Numbered from the stretch's first letter, positions 40,826-52,869 are shown. The stretch: 64,000 nt of DNA from Incurvaria masculella (GCA_946894095.1 OX335646.2:15990077-16054076); one strand, 5' to 3'. The notes: generated by a model from the letters alone, not told the origin. Numbers and translations: made by a program.

Positions 40826-43476
40826 ATGGTTTCCTGTAATTCTGTCTTGCGACTTTAAGCATGCTATGATTTATATGCGCAAATCGTTCATGGTTTTAAC
40901 CCCTTTAAACATCATTACCGAAGAAAGTAGATTTAATTATAGGAACTTCTCTTTAAGGAGGGCCAGAATCTAAAGGTAAATTAATAACTAAACACGTTTA
41001 CGTTGTATACATAGTTATATTACATTGTCATATGTTAGTTTTTGTATATTGGTTAAATGTTGCTTCAATGTTATTTTTTATTATTTATTTTATAGTATTG
41101 TCACCTTGTGCTGTATGTTAAACAATAAATCAAACATTCCTGTTCAATGAACGGCTAGGCTTAAAATCAGCGCCACTGCATTATGAATTCCATAATATGG
41201 TGACATATGCTGCGCCTAGAACCGATTTACCTGTTATTCTATTATATGATATGTGTATAGGTATTGACTTTTACTTCTAAGGTTTTAAAATATTTAGTTG
41301 TTCTGTTAATTTTATATTAAGTTATTTCCATAGATTAAGCCAAATACCTTGTTAAGTTAATTTCTTTTTCAACACAGGTAAATAAACTATTTCTTTCTTT
41401 CTTTCTTGCTCTGCTGTTTACCTTATGTTTGGTATCTATTTTCAATAATCTTTTTCTGTGCCTGCACGTTTTTTTTTAAACTAACTAACTCTACCTCTAC
41501 TACTTGTAAAATCCAACGTTTTTCGTGTCTGTCAGTTCACTTGTAATTAGAAATTACGAATGAGCAGTAGGGTACCATTTGAGATAAGTCGAAAAAAATC
41601 GAATGGTTTTCGTCAAACAGTAATGCGGGCGGGGCCGCGCGGGCAACTAGTAACTTATAGTGAGATATTTAAGTAGTAATAAAAATAATAATAAAGAATT
41701 ATTTGATTCCATGCAATAACAGTTGCACAATTCATTACTGTAGATGTTTTTCCGAATTATTTTCTTAAATATTAACTGTAAAAGTTGATATTAAATAATA
41801 AAAATAATAAAATATATTAAAAGGATTAATTATTGTTACGTATTTTATTGTTGCAAATTGCAATTATTGTTACCCTTTTCGGGTAAAAGCTTCTTCCGAG
41901 GATTTCCATATTTTCTGCTCAGATCTTTTTCTCAGATCAGTTTTTTTGTTTGTTTTGTAAGTCGTAGAAATATTGATATAAATATTTGCAAGTACTTTAC
42001 ATTGCATTCAACGAAATATAAAAAAAACAATGAAATAATATTATTTTATTTTATGAAGTTACAAAAGGCCTACCGACGTTTGGGATGACGAGATAGGGAT
42101 GGTGATGTTTGAATCCTGCGAGTACAGGGGCTGAGAACAGAATCCACTGGCTTATTGGAGTTATTTCTACTATTGCGCTCGATATTTTGATATTTTCCTT
42201 TTCCGGGCTTTCTAAAAAATAGGAGTCCTATTTAATATCAGGCTACAATTGTTGGTTTATTAATATGTGTTGAACTAATATTCATATCCGTTGGTCCGAA
42301 ATATGTACTCTTTTAGAAGCGTGCGATGTATGGTAGTAGCCAGAAGCACACTGAAGGTTCCTACTTGTACCTCATGTTGCTCAATAGGATATGCATTGTC
42401 TCGAAAACGATGTAAGCAGCGCAACCGTCTGCATGCATAGCTGTAGGCCGAACTCATTACATTGTACAAAAACAAGAATTTTGCGAAACAAGGTACGCTC
42501 TTGAATTGTTTTCAAATATTGAAAATGTAAATAAAACTAATAGAACTATAATAAAGGCTGATAATGTGTACATTTTAGGGGTTTTTTTATTGTTATCTCC
42601 CCGAATAAATAACCGTAGAAAAAACAAAAAAACAAAGGAGTATTATTTGGTGTATGACTGTAAAACTGTTTTATATGTTGCTTATATTCTTTAAAAAAAA
42701 GTTTGTAAACACTTATTTACTACGTTTTTCAGGTTATTTACTAATTTAGTTTACCGACGCATTTTTTTGTCGTACCAGATCAAATATTTATCTAGTGAAT
42801 AAGAGTAAAACATTTATAATTCGCTTTTAAAAATAGATTTATAGATCAACAACATACATTTTGCTTTCTCAACAAGCTGAGAATTCGATTTTAACGCACA
42901 TATAAAAATTAACACTAACGCAAATACATGCTACACATGTGTACATCGGAATAATATGCAAACGTGTACTGATTCATGTATGGAAAAGGATTGATCAGGT
43001 GCCAGAATCGGACAAGTATTTGTCCAAACAAATAGGTACTAATGAGGTTTCTCATTTGGCATAATTTTCTCTTCATGTGTGGTTGTTCTGATGCAAATTA
43101 GGATTTTCCTAGACAAATGGAATGTACAATTGATTTGGTTGGTCGATTGCCAACTTTGCGGTTGTATAGAACTATTAACTAGTAGGAACACGGAGATCGC
43201 CCCAGGGCCGATGAAGTCACAGAATATTTACATACGTAATTTAGGCTGGAGTACACAATCTGGTTTGTGATATTTTTAAATTAAAATATATCCGTCCTTA
43301 TTTTTCGCCTGAAGAAGAAAGAAGATAGAACTATAATTCCCATTCCTATCATACTAACCAGATATTATAGACACATGCGTGAGATATTCATGCCTACTTA
43401 AAAATAGCTGCTTTACTATATTTTCCATTAAAAAACACTTTTTCAGGTAAATGCATAAAATTCATCCTATTTATTG
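40826..43476. other. Gene-free AT-rich DNA
   Basis: 2.6 kb with no supported frame. ACAGGTAAATAAACTATTTC followed by a TTTCTTTCTTTC tail at about 41376-41405 looks like a LINE 3' end. Confidence 0.45.
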
Positions 43477-43494
43477 CTGATAATATATTATCAG
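43477..43494. repeat. Perfect 18-bp AT-rich palindrome
   Basis: CTGATAATATATTATCAG is its own reverse complement and contains two opposed GATA words. Confidence 0.5.
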
Positions 43495-43529
43495 TATCAT
43501 CACAGAAATACCATTTTACTGGACGAAAG

Positions 43530-43670
43530 AATGATTAGTTGTATTGTATTGTTTTGTTTATTCATCGTCCATGGAAAGAAACTCCACTGTTTTTTTTTTC
43601 AACGTCCACTTAGTCTAAGTTTACAAAAGTGTTTGTCAATTATTTTAACAAAAACATAGGTAAAACACTA
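43530..43670 (-). repeat. LINE-J 3' end fragment, copy 1
   Basis: TTGTTTATTCATCGTCCATG and CAACGTCCACTTAGTCTAAG match 58575-58790. On the minus strand it finishes in an AATAAACA signal and a tail. Confidence 0.5.
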
Positions 43671-43845
43671 AATTCACATGAATACACAAAATTTACAATC
43701 CATGCCGTATGCAACAGTTCATGTGTCAATTCAGAATGATGTAAGAGTGATAGAATCATACTAAAGCCCAAATTAATAAAAATAAGGTCGATAATCAAAA
43801 TCAAAATATATCCATTAAAGGGAAATCTGCGTTTGATTTTGATGG

Positions 43846-44030
43846 GACCTGTATACCCACAAACCTTCATTATTGCAACTGCAATGCAATTGGACAGAAA
43901 AAGACGGACAATTTTCATTGCCGCGTCGACTGAACGGGATGATCCTAGCACCTAAGTAGTAGGAACAGTAAGGAAGAGGACCTACATACACTTTTGCTTA
44001 CGTGAAATCCTAACCACATACGACAAAAAT
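43846..44030 (-). repeat. SINE-1 fragment
   Basis: CGGACAATTTTCATTGCCGC and GAGGACCTACATACACTTTT match in reverse. Strongly diverged. Confidence 0.55.
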
Positions 44031-44868
44031 TGTCCTTTAGTCGCTTCTTACGACATGCACGGAAAAAATCTCAGGAGCCACTTATATTCTTTATAAGAGC
44101 CGAAATCCACTCAGCAGAAATGTAGTTATGACATTACCTTCACCACTAATGTAATGACTAATTAACTATCGAAGACGAGATATAAAAACAATCGGTTTAT
44201 TTTAAATCTTCTCTTTTGATCACCATAATCATAACCTAACCTTATATTTTTTCACTTAACCTAACGTAGCCTTACCTGGTTATTTGCACTCATATTTTTA
44301 ATGTGATATTGTAGTGAAATAATTTGACAATAATACTGCAGATTATTAACCCAAGGCGAAAGTTTCTTGTTCTATGTTGAGCCTGTGTCCTTGTAAACAT
44401 AAAACAGCTTCTGTTATTTTCCTCTAGATAGCTTCACGCGTAGCCTGTTTGAACTTTCGAATGTGTTATGGGCCTGATAATTGGTTGTTACGTAGAAATG
44501 TGAGTTGTTTATCGACTCAAATACCCAAGTGGAAAGTAATTTCTTAAAATAAACTACGTACGGTATCTTGGTGTGTAAAAAAGCCAATGACATTATCTTG
44601 AATGGGTGATTAAATATAATGCACAGATGACTTTCTAATGAAATTATGCCAACATTACAAAAAATAAATTTCATTGAATTATTTTAAAGTTGGGTGCGAA
44701 ATAGAGAGAAATTTGGATGCAACGGAAATCGTTACTGGGCTCGAGACTAAAATGTACTATTATTTTAGTTAATTCAAGGGTGAAAGAGAGGATATGACAA
44801 TGATAATGAAGGATGCTTATATTTGATTATTACAGTTCAGTTTGCAAATGTAATTATTTTTGTTGCAG
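44031..44868. other. No supported gene
   Basis: AT-rich. A minus-strand frame of 86 codons (44414-44674) has no recognised motif. Confidence 0.35.
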
Positions 44869-44923
44869 GTTTTCAAAGTGATAAGAATATCGGACCGTTT
44901 ATGCTGCCGAGATAAGCGAAGTG
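44869..44923 (+). other. Candidate internal exon (55 bases)
   Basis: A pyrimidine-rich tract ending TTTTTGTTGCAG precedes the segment, and a perfect GTAAGT follows at 44924. One frame is open (VFKVIRISDRLCCRDKRS); another holds a four-codon ATG frame (ATGCTGCCGAGATAA). Either a short coding exon or a 5' UTR exon, perhaps downstream of the island at 34120-34440. Confidence 0.4.
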
Positions 44924-45089
44924 GTAAGTGAATATTTATGTTATAATCGATTATAATAAGTTCGCTAATAAATAAACCATTGATATTTGTAATCAAAATT
45001 TCATGTTGTAAAGGCTGGCGGGAAAGCGGTCATTGCCTTTGTATTGTGTTGCGTTGGATAGCATAGATACCACGCTCTTTATACGATCA

Positions 45090-45324
45090 GGGGGCCCATT
45101 CCGGTAAGAGTGAGTTCGAGTTCGGGAGTGAGTTAACCCAAAAATAGCTGGGCAATATATTATTATTTAAATAACGGAACCGTTATTTATACGTATTTAC
45201 GGGACGGACCAGATTTTTATCTAACTGTAATGATGTTCAAAAAGTGTGGAAACATTACTATTTAAAAAAGTGAGTTGATATTTAGTGACGAATTCGAACT
45301 CACTCTTTCCCTGAATGGACCCCC
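45090..45324. mobile_element. MITE-E copy 1 (235 bp)
   Basis: GGGGGCCCATTCCGGTAAGA at the left is inverted at the right (CCCTGAATGGACCCCC). CAG stands at both borders, a probable 3-bp target duplication. Inside, GTGAGTTCGAGTTCGGGAGT faces GACGAATTCGAACTCAC. Confidence 0.75.
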
Positions 45325-46018
45325 AGAATCTCTCACCGCGCACGAGGGGGGGGGGGGGAGTTAAAGGATCGTTGCCTTTGGAATCGTATGTATATCTGTG
45401 CTTTGCATACATCAAATTTTATCACGATGAAATAATTACGGTGAAAAAAACCCTAAATATTTTTTGGGCCCTTTTAAAATTTCAAAGTAAAGCTGATACA
45501 TTTTTATTTCTCGCTAATTCACTTAATTAAACCCAAAAAAAAAACAAAACTAAATTTATGAAGATCGACAGGAACCCAAACTATTGTTTAAGTAGGTATA
45601 CAAGGACGCGATACCATTTCAATACATCGTACAAATTATAAAATCAATCTATTCACCATGTTCCCATGAAATGGAGGGCAATTGTTTTACGATCTGATTT
45701 TTATTTCAAGGGGGAAATAATGCCTAATTAATGTTTTGCCGTATTTGATTAGTATAGGTGTTTGACCGTAAAAAAGCTTTCACATCGGGTCGCCGTAAAG
45801 TGTTAATGAATACCATCGATTATATCGATGATAATACATTATAATAATGATTTTACTGAGCACGCTATTTTAGACCCCTGAGAAGCGTCCCGTAACAGCC
45901 AAAAATTTTTGTTATGGAGTTATTTTTTTAAGCATCAATAATGCTACTATCTGTAAAATAGGCATAAAACTCTTCTATGCGTCTATGATTCAGAGAAAAT
46001 AGGTTTCATATTTGTGAG
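45325..46018. other. No supported gene; poly-G run
   Basis: A run of about 13 G lies at 45346-45358, beside the MITE. The remainder is AT-rich. Confidence 0.4.
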
Positions 46019-46209
46019 TTTAGGGTCGCCAACCAGATGGATAGCCCGCCGCTGTATGGAGTCAAATTTAGAGAGCAAAATAAGTCTGCCTGCTGAGACT
46101 GACACTGTGAGATATGGCTGTTTGTTCTAGAAGGGTGCTTGGAGAGGTAATGGGGTGACAGGTTTTCCTGACCCCAGTCGGAAATTTTAGCGAGAATAAA
46201 GTCGACTTT
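46019..46209 (-). repeat. LINE-A fragment with internal deletion
   Basis: On the minus strand it encodes VDFILAKISDWGQENLS-like, then jumps to KFDSIQRRAIHLVGDPKLT, both from LINE-A. Confidence 0.65.
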
Positions 46210-46269
46210 TGGCGGTGGCGAGAGGAGTATCTCATAATTCGTTTAGCAATAAAACATTGCGGGATAAAG

Positions 46270-46490
46270 TAAAACGAAAAAAATCAAGGGTCTCGGCGGG
46301 GCGGGACGGCAAGCGAAAGTGCGCGGAATGGCTGAGTGCGCGTGCGCAGGTCGGCCGAGACCTTGACCCTGCGCACGTGCCACCTCTCCTCCCCCCGCGC
46401 CGTAACCTCCCCCCGCCACCTCCACCTCCGTGCATTATGAAGTCAGAGCGGCCGCGACCAAATTATCTCACGCCACTGCTATAAACGTTC
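46270..46490. other. GC-rich island
   Basis: GGCGGGGCGGGACGGCAAGC and CCCCCCGCGCCGTAACCTCC in an AT-rich setting. A 91-codon plus frame (46209-46484) starts within LINE-A and is not convincing. Possible promoter; no clear donor. Confidence 0.3.
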
Positions 46491-48040
46491 GGCAAAAGTG
46501 TCGACAGGACTTCATATTCTTGTGATAGTATTTTTTAAAGTTAATTATTTCTTTATTTTAAAACCATTCTAAAGTATGTAGGGATGCATCGCGTGTTTGG
46601 GCACCAGCACTGAATACCTTACAACGCTAGTACTATAACTCGTTTTTAGAAGACCCACACGGAATTCAAGAAATTCTGCAATGTGCCATAATAATAATCA
46701 GAAAATGGAACGCACTCTCCATCATATTGAAGGCGTGTTCGTAAGCTTTTACGAAAAACACATAAATGTTTGATGATGTTTCATAAATTAACTGGAAATA
46801 TATTTAAAAATACATGGAAAATAATTGTTCATAAGTATGTTTGCCTTGTTAGCACATTACCTTGAGTGACTGTTGCATGCCTACACTGTGCAATCATGTA
46901 AATTTAACTAGCAGTGACAGGTTGGTCACTAATATTTTTATTTTTCTGTCCGAACAGCTTTCTGAAACCAAATTAACACCGAGAAAAAACCTATTATTTT
47001 GTTATTTATTGTTCTTTAGTTATTTTCTCGCTGCGAATAAATGAATGAATGAATTATTTATTGTGCACAGAGGAAAGATAAAATTGCAAATAAAACAACA
47101 ATACTGCAGAAAGGGGGACTTAACACTAATATTGATTTCTTGGCAAGTTATTAGTAATAGAAATATAAATTAGCCTGTGTATTTAAACATATTCAACTAT
47201 ATTTAACAGTCCACATTCCTTACATTCCGGCGCGGTCTTTGCTCCTAAAAATCGAGCTATAGTCCTGTTCGCGTCATCCTGGACGCTCACTCGTCACCAT
47301 AAAGCTTCACATCAGTGCATCTTTTACATTAACTTCAAAATTTAAGCCAAACTAATATAAATCTTTTTGCAAAGCACTGGAGAATGGCACTGTTTGTTTT
47401 TGTAACCTAAGAACCATTTCCCAACTAAAATTAATTTCAACACTCCACCTCCTGGTACACAATCTGTTCACAACATTGTTCTAATGTCTGTACAACATCG
47501 TTCTATGTAATGTCTGTAAGTGGTCCCTTTCACTTCGCCGCCATCGACCCGCCCGGGGGTCGGGGACCCTTTCCCGTCGTTACGAAAGCAAACTTTCTGT
47601 GACGAAACGCCGCATCCGTATCGTTGTCTCGGTGCATTCACCTCGTCCTTGAATGTGTCTACTTTCTCCTCGGAGTTCACCCGCGGCTAAACTTCATTGC
47701 TTGAACCCGCCCATTCATTATCTTGGCTTGTGAAGGGAATAGGTTTTATCCCAGGCGTTGGCCGGGCCTCGGGACTATTTCACAATTCTGGCTTTGCTTT
47801 AATAAACAATGTTTGAGTCCCTACTTGCTACTAATACCATGCGAAAGTGTTTGTAGCTTTACACTTCTATCCAGCAATGAAGTAACTGATCGAAGTGATT
47901 GCATAGCCATAATTTATGGGACGAAGAGTGACACAGGCTTCTTATCCTGGGCAAAATATTTTTACGGGTACCGCAGCTAGTATTTCACAAGTTTTAATAG
48001 TTTAACGTATTTTTTCCTGTGCATTATTTGGATCGCAGCG
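46491..48040. other. No supported gene
   Basis: ATGAATGAATGAATTATTTA at 47041 resembles an inverted LINE 3' tail. A GC-richer stretch at 47520-47690 has a 70-codon minus frame without motifs. Confidence 0.35.
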
Positions 48041-48795
48041 TCAAGTTCGAACCACACAAGTGTACCTTTAAACAAATGTAATACTATGTAGTGAAACGCC
48101 TTAGTGGGTCCGAATAGAACTCCAGACTGATAATGGGTTGTTTATATTTCTGGATTTCGTCATTTTTTATAATAATAATAATAAAAAAGTAGATTTTTCG
48201 CACTACAAATTTGATCGCTAGATATAAGTAAAAATAGCATGTACGCATAAACAAATAATTCCATTTGCTTTTAGCTTTCTACATTTAGTCAAAAAAGTTC
48301 GGAAATAGATACCGTCGACAATAAAAGGCTGATTGCTGATAATCAATGTGAGAAATCGGGAATGTAGACTGTATAGGTAATTAAAAAGGGATTTACAATG
48401 ATGAAAAAGTGATGAATAATTAATGAGTGCAGACAGTACCTTGTGGGGGTTCGGAGTTGAATACTCCGGTAGGGATCCCGCCGAGGATTATCTTGGCATA
48501 TGCACTTCGCGAGGCTAACCAGGGCTAAGCAATGGTCCCTACCATTACTTAGCAACTATGGCAAAAGGCACTGTCGCAAAAGGCACTCGCAAAAGGCACT
48601 GTCTGGCAGCAATTGTCGAAAATTAAGAATAGCGAAAAAAATTAAGAGATGTTGCTTCTGGGAAGCTCAACGAAACAGTGTAAAGAGTCATATACAAGGA
48701 ATCATATACGGTAATAATGAAACTTCTAATCGTCAGACTTAGCTAGTTTACTTGGGATGCCTCGACAAATTTTGCGGTTTGGCTACTACTGGACC
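48041..48795 (+). repeat. Rep-2 copy 2, interrupted at about 48336-48689
   Basis: The left part follows copy 1 to the GTTCGGAAATAGA segment, and the right part resumes with AATGAAACTTCTAATCGTCA. The intervening 350 bases are unrelated and include a 15-base tandem unit (CGCAAAAGGCACTGT, about three copies, 48560-48603). Confidence 0.6.
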
Positions 48796-48801
48796 TTAAG
48801 G

Positions 48802-49165
48802 CCGGCCCGTAAGCACCTGAAAATTTCGCCTCCCATACAAACGTAGTTTACTAATGATTTGAAAACCACTGTTCCAACTTACTTGATATTTTGTATCTAA
48901 TATTAGGCTACAAATATCTGTGTCTGCATGCCTTTATTTTTTCGGTACATGTATTCTGGGTCAAACCACAGAGAAAACAAAATTCGTATGAAGATTTTCT
49001 TTTTGCATTCATTTCATTTGGTTTGAATTTTTCAAAAAAACAAAAGCATGCAGACACAGATATTTGTTACCTGATATCAGATATTAAATATCAATTTAAT
49101 TGGAATAGCAGTTTCCAAATGATTAGTAAACTACGTTTGTATGGGGAGCATAGCTTACGGGCCGT
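48802..49165. mobile_element. Long-armed fold-back element
   Basis: Left arm GGCCCGTAAGC, CCCATACAAACGTAGTTTAC and CAAATATCTGTGTCTGCATG pair with the inverted right arm over roughly 125 bases. The loop is about 100 bases. No coding. Confidence 0.7.
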
Positions 49166-49239
49166 TCTTAAGAAACCAAGCGTCGGTGTCTAAACTTCTA
49201 AGCATAATACGTCCACCCAGTTCAGCATTCACGCTATTT

Positions 49240-49560
49240 TGGTATCGGCGAAGCTAGCAGGCCTTGACGGCAAGTGTGCCGCTCTACTTTCTACCGTCAG
49301 CTCCTCGCCACCGCAGTCATTGCAGACGAGCCGAGAGCTGGCGGCGCGCCGCACCCTCGCCGCTCACCCCGGCGCACCCACTGCCGCGCCGGTGCACCCC
49401 GACGCCCATGGAGCAAGGAAGGCCGGAAGTGGCGACCGGGACTCATCCGTATAGCGGTAGCCTAGTCACATTTAGTGATAGCGAGCGTTACCGGATCCGC
49501 TCGGGCCAATTTCGTTTTGGACAATCACCTGAGCGGAGCCCAGTAAAATGCTAAAACTTT
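49240..49560. other. GC-rich island
   Basis: CGCGCCGCACCCTCGCCGCT and CCACTGCCGCGCCGGTGCAC. Several overlapping 60-100 codon frames shadow each other. An ATG at 49409 opens a 48-codon frame (MEQGRPEVATGTHPYSGSLV), without other support. Confidence 0.3.
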
Positions 49561-49697
49561 AGTTTCGCTTTGCGTTCTTTCGAACTTTTTTCTTTTTGTT
49601 TGGCGTTATGTTACGAAACGAAATTCAATTAAATGAAAAGTTTCGCAGATTTACTCGTTCAAACTAATAAGCCCAGAAACTCTTCAGCTCTATTATA

Positions 49698-49976
49698 TTA
49701 CTAGCTGAGGTACCCGGCTCCGCTCGCGTAATGACGTTTTGGATTGATATCGGGCCGAAATAGTTCCTGGTTATTATATGAGTTCCCCATACAACCTTCC
49801 GTCCGCTACTTTACCCCGTTCGAGTTTAACTTTCGCTACAAAAGGTAGCCTATGTCCTTCTCCTTGGTCCAGACTATATCTTAACCAATATTCAATAAAA
49901 TTGGTTCAGCGGCTTAGGCGTGACATCGCAACAGACAGACGGAATTACTTTCGCATTTATAATATTAGTATGGAAT
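49698..49976 (+). repeat. Rep-3 copy 1
   Basis: Starts ACTAGCTGAGGTACCCGGCT, contains GGTTCAGCGGCTTAGGCGTG and ends GCATTTATAATATTAGTATG. The beginning and end phrases recur at 50250-50578. Confidence 0.6.
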
Positions 49977-50249
49977 ATTGTGTTCACCTAGACGTTCTGG
50001 TTGCAAGCTGTCAATGCTCGATAGGTTAGGTACATGTCGATGGTAATTCGTGTTTGTGTCGAACGGCTCCCGGACGTGCCGCCGAGAGCGAAGCGCATGC
50101 GCGGGCGCCTCGGCTTTTAATAGAGCCGTGTATGCAAATAAAGTAATTTTCTCGGAAAAGGGGGCCAATTTCTTCAAGATACGGAAGCTGCCGCGGCCGA
50201 CATCCACCGACTTGCTCGCCCGATATAGACGCACAGTCGCTAAGTGCAT

Positions 50250-50578
50250 CGATATTATGTACTATGAGGTACCCGGCGTCGCTCGGGTCAGCTTCATTTC
50301 GGAAATTAATCTGAGCGGAGCTCGTAAACTTCCAAACTGCTCGGGATCACCCGCTGGGCTAATCTGAAGATTCACTGATCACGAAATTGTCATCAAAAAC
50401 GGCCACGACGCCGCTATCTCGTTTTGGACATTCACCCGAGCGGAGCTTCGAAACTTCCAAACTGCATAGGGTCACCCGCTGGAATAATCTGAAGATTGCC
50501 TGATTTCATCAAATCGGTCCAGCCGTTTTGGAATACGCATAATATATCTAACACACATCGAATATTATCAAGATAGAT
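50250..50578 (+). repeat. Rep-3 copy 2 with internal duplication
   Basis: GAGGTACCCGGCGTCGCTCG at the left; the module GAGCGGAGCT-AACTTCCAAACTGC-TCACCCGCTGG occurs twice in a row (about 50310 and 50450). ATCGGTCCAGCCGTTTTGGA stands near the end. Confidence 0.6.
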
Positions 50579-50619
50579 TGGTATATGCCTCAGCTGATCA
50601 AATAGTCCAGTCAGAGTGT

Positions 50620-50808
50620 CAATTCTTGGAATTTCGCGCTAAGCGATCGAAGTCGAGAAAAGAACTTTTATGGCTGTTTTCAAAGCGGTTTTCTCGGCAG
50701 AAAGTTTCCGGAGCACGGTATTTCAACGCTTCAAGGTCTTCCATCGGGAAACCTTCGCACACCTGAAGCATTCCTGATTCCTGACCACGGAATTACAAAA
50801 ACTGTAGG
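50620..50808. mobile_element. MITE-A copy
   Basis: TCTTGGAATTTCGCGCTAAG at the left, GGCTGTTTTCAAAGCGGTTT, GGAGCACGGTATTTC and CTGATTCCTGACCACGGAAT at the right. Confidence 0.65.
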
Positions 50809-50870
50809 ACTGATATGATATATTTTATGTATTTAATGGGTACGACATTACCGTTATCTCGTTAACTTGA

Positions 50871-51025
50871 GACATCTACATTTGTCGGTATAGTTCAGTT
50901 GGTTAGACAGTGGGCATGTAATCCAAAGTTCGCAGGTTCGAAACCTGTTTCCGACGAATGTCACGACCAAAAACGTTTTCAGATTATTATCAAAATCGGA
51001 TTACAATGCTTCAAATGTAGATGTC
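50871..51025. mobile_element. Short inverted-repeat unit enclosing a tRNA-like sequence
   Basis: GACATCTACATTTG (50871-50884) is perfectly inverted at 51012-51025. The enclosed 127 bases are the tRNA-like sequence plus about 56 bases. Confidence 0.45.
50884..50955 (+). other. tRNA-like sequence (pseudo-tRNA or SINE head)
   Basis: Acceptor strands GTCGGTA and TTCCGAC pair at six of seven positions. Box A-like TAGTTCAGTTGG and a perfect box B GGTTCGAAACC are present, and the T stem is good. The D stem pairs poorly and the base before the putative anticodon (TGT) is A rather than T, so a functional tRNA is unlikely. Pol III transcription is plausible. Confidence 0.5.
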
Positions 51026-51049
51026 GCTGAAAACTCAAACTGTAGGCCT

Positions 51050-51108
51050 GTTCTTAGAATTCAGGCCTCTGGCATCGAAGGCAATCCTCCGCGCCTCTGA
51101 GCTACGAG
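51050..51108 (-). repeat. Second tRNA-derived head, opposite strand
   Basis: On the minus strand CCTCGTAGCTCAGAGGCG fits box A and is followed by GCCTTCGATGCC, a box B-like word. The body continues toward the inverted-repeat unit. Probably a SINE fragment distinct from SINE-1. Confidence 0.4.
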
Positions 51109-51179
51109 GAAAAATTATAATAAATATTATTTTGCTGCTATAAGTAATAAAAAATATAAATAAACCTACCGCCACTACC

Positions 51180-51350
51180 TACGAATATATACCTATTAAA
51201 CTTCTCAAACACCCAAAGGTCGGCTGGAAGAAATCTCTTCGAGGGATAAGCCCGCCTTTGCGCCCCACTTATGTTGTTCTTGCACTATACTTTCTTTTGT
51301 AAATTTTTTTTTTTTTGTGTCGTAATAAAGAATTTTCAATCAATCAGTCT
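51180..51350 (+). repeat. LINE 3' end fragment
   Basis: GGCTGGAAGAAATCTCTTCG, AAGCCCGCCTTTGCGCCCCA and TCGTAATAAAGAATTTTCAA form a coding remnant followed by a polyadenylation-type end. Confidence 0.5.
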
Positions 51351-52013
51351 CTCGGAGTGCGCAGCGAGACCCCAGAAAAGAGAAGTTTAGCACCTCTTCT
51401 TCCCCGCAACTGTTTTAAAATCTATCTTTGCTATTTACCTCCTCCAATGGTTGACCTGTTGTGAATACAGCTATAGAGTATCAAAGTGTAAGTATATTTG
51501 ACCTCCACCTACGAACTATGGCTACACTTCTCATAAACCGGTAATATTGAGGCAAAACACGAATCATCGTGATTTATGTATGTTTAATTATAAGCTCAAT
51601 AATTTTTTGATACCGGTATCGAGTCGAGGACGTAATGAATCAAATTAATATATACTCATTAATACATGAATTTTAATATTATTAGGAACGTGAAAGCATC
51701 TCTAACTATGCGACACGAGAGGACAGTGCAATTAGAAATTAATAAAGAAACAATACAGTGGAAGAGCAAGAAGAACTTGCGTGTTGTTAGGCGGCTCGCA
51801 GAAGAATGTATCTGACTGCTTTCAGCTGAAAGAAGATGAAGGTTCATGAAATCATTAGTCAAACATTCTTCTTTAGATCACCGATTGCGAAAGTGATGAA
51901 ACCTGGAAGCCCTTACATTAAATATTGAAAATCTGACAATAAAATAGCTTAACTATATGTTGAAACTTTATTACTCCAAGAGTTTTTTATTATGTGTTTT
52001 TACTATTGTTTAG
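51351..52013. other. No recognised feature
   Basis: AT-rich; no supported gene. Confidence 0.4.
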
Positions 52014-52087
52014 GATAAGACTGTTTCGCAAATTGCAGCCAAAGTGCGCCTGCCGTGGTCGGGCGAACCTGTGTGCATTGTTAGTTG
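52014..52087 (+). other. Candidate coding exon (74 bases)
   Basis: The T-rich tract TTTTTACTATTGTTTAG precedes a GC-richer segment that is open in one frame (DKTVSQIAAKVRLPWSGEPV) and ends at AGTTG/GTATTT (52088). The composition contrast with flanking AT-rich DNA is clear. It does not join in frame to the 44869 candidate. Confidence 0.3.
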
Positions 52088-52869
52088 GTATTTTTTTTAA
52101 GACTCAAAGAATCTTTTACAGAATAACGGATGGCTTGTTGTGATATCGCGAGATTACTTATTCAAAACAAGAAAACAAATAGGCCATTACAAAAATAACC
52201 GAAGTGAAAAGGAAGTAACGAAAAACTTACACAATTACGAAAAGCACGGTGCATATTTAGAACAGGATTTCATATTCAAAAGTGCAATATTTAAGGGACA
52301 ACTAATTAACAACTGCCGGAACCTAACCATAGCGCACCTATTTTATGTATGCACGAAATATACATCTTTAACGTAAGTAAAAAAAAATCCAACTGATTTA
52401 AATACATATACATTTTAATACCACCATAATGCCACGAATAAAAGTTTGAATAAATAACGCTTGAGATTTAATTTAATTAAACCTCTTTTTATATCATACA
52501 GTTTTTATGAGGATTCTATACCCAAGCATTGAGTTTAAACCCGTTACTTTATATTTTAAATTAATATATTAATAGTAAATCGTGTGTTAAATCGGCGCGC
52601 GCTATTTTGTCCCCCAATAAAAATACACTCTAATCTGTTTCTCCCAATGCGACTAAAAGTTATATAGTAAACAAACGAGTAAAAACTAAAGCACTTATTT
52701 CATTAATTATTTGTCAGAAATGCTCAAAAACGTTAATTACATATATATCTTATATCTCAACTATAGAATACAGAGTACTCCTATCCATCCACAGACACGA
52801 TACATTCTTAGTCACTGCCTCCAATATTCGAAATAATGAATATTTTTAAACGGCTCTTAGCGTGCCCAA
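52088..52869. other. No supported gene
   Basis: A 78-codon plus frame (52140-52376) is Lys/Asn-rich and overlaps a donor-like AAC/GTAAGT at 52372. No further evidence. Confidence 0.3.

Noticed and set aside
50884..50955. Functional tRNA gene
   Set aside because: D stem pairs poorly and the base before the putative anticodon is not T; listed instead as a tRNA-like sequence.
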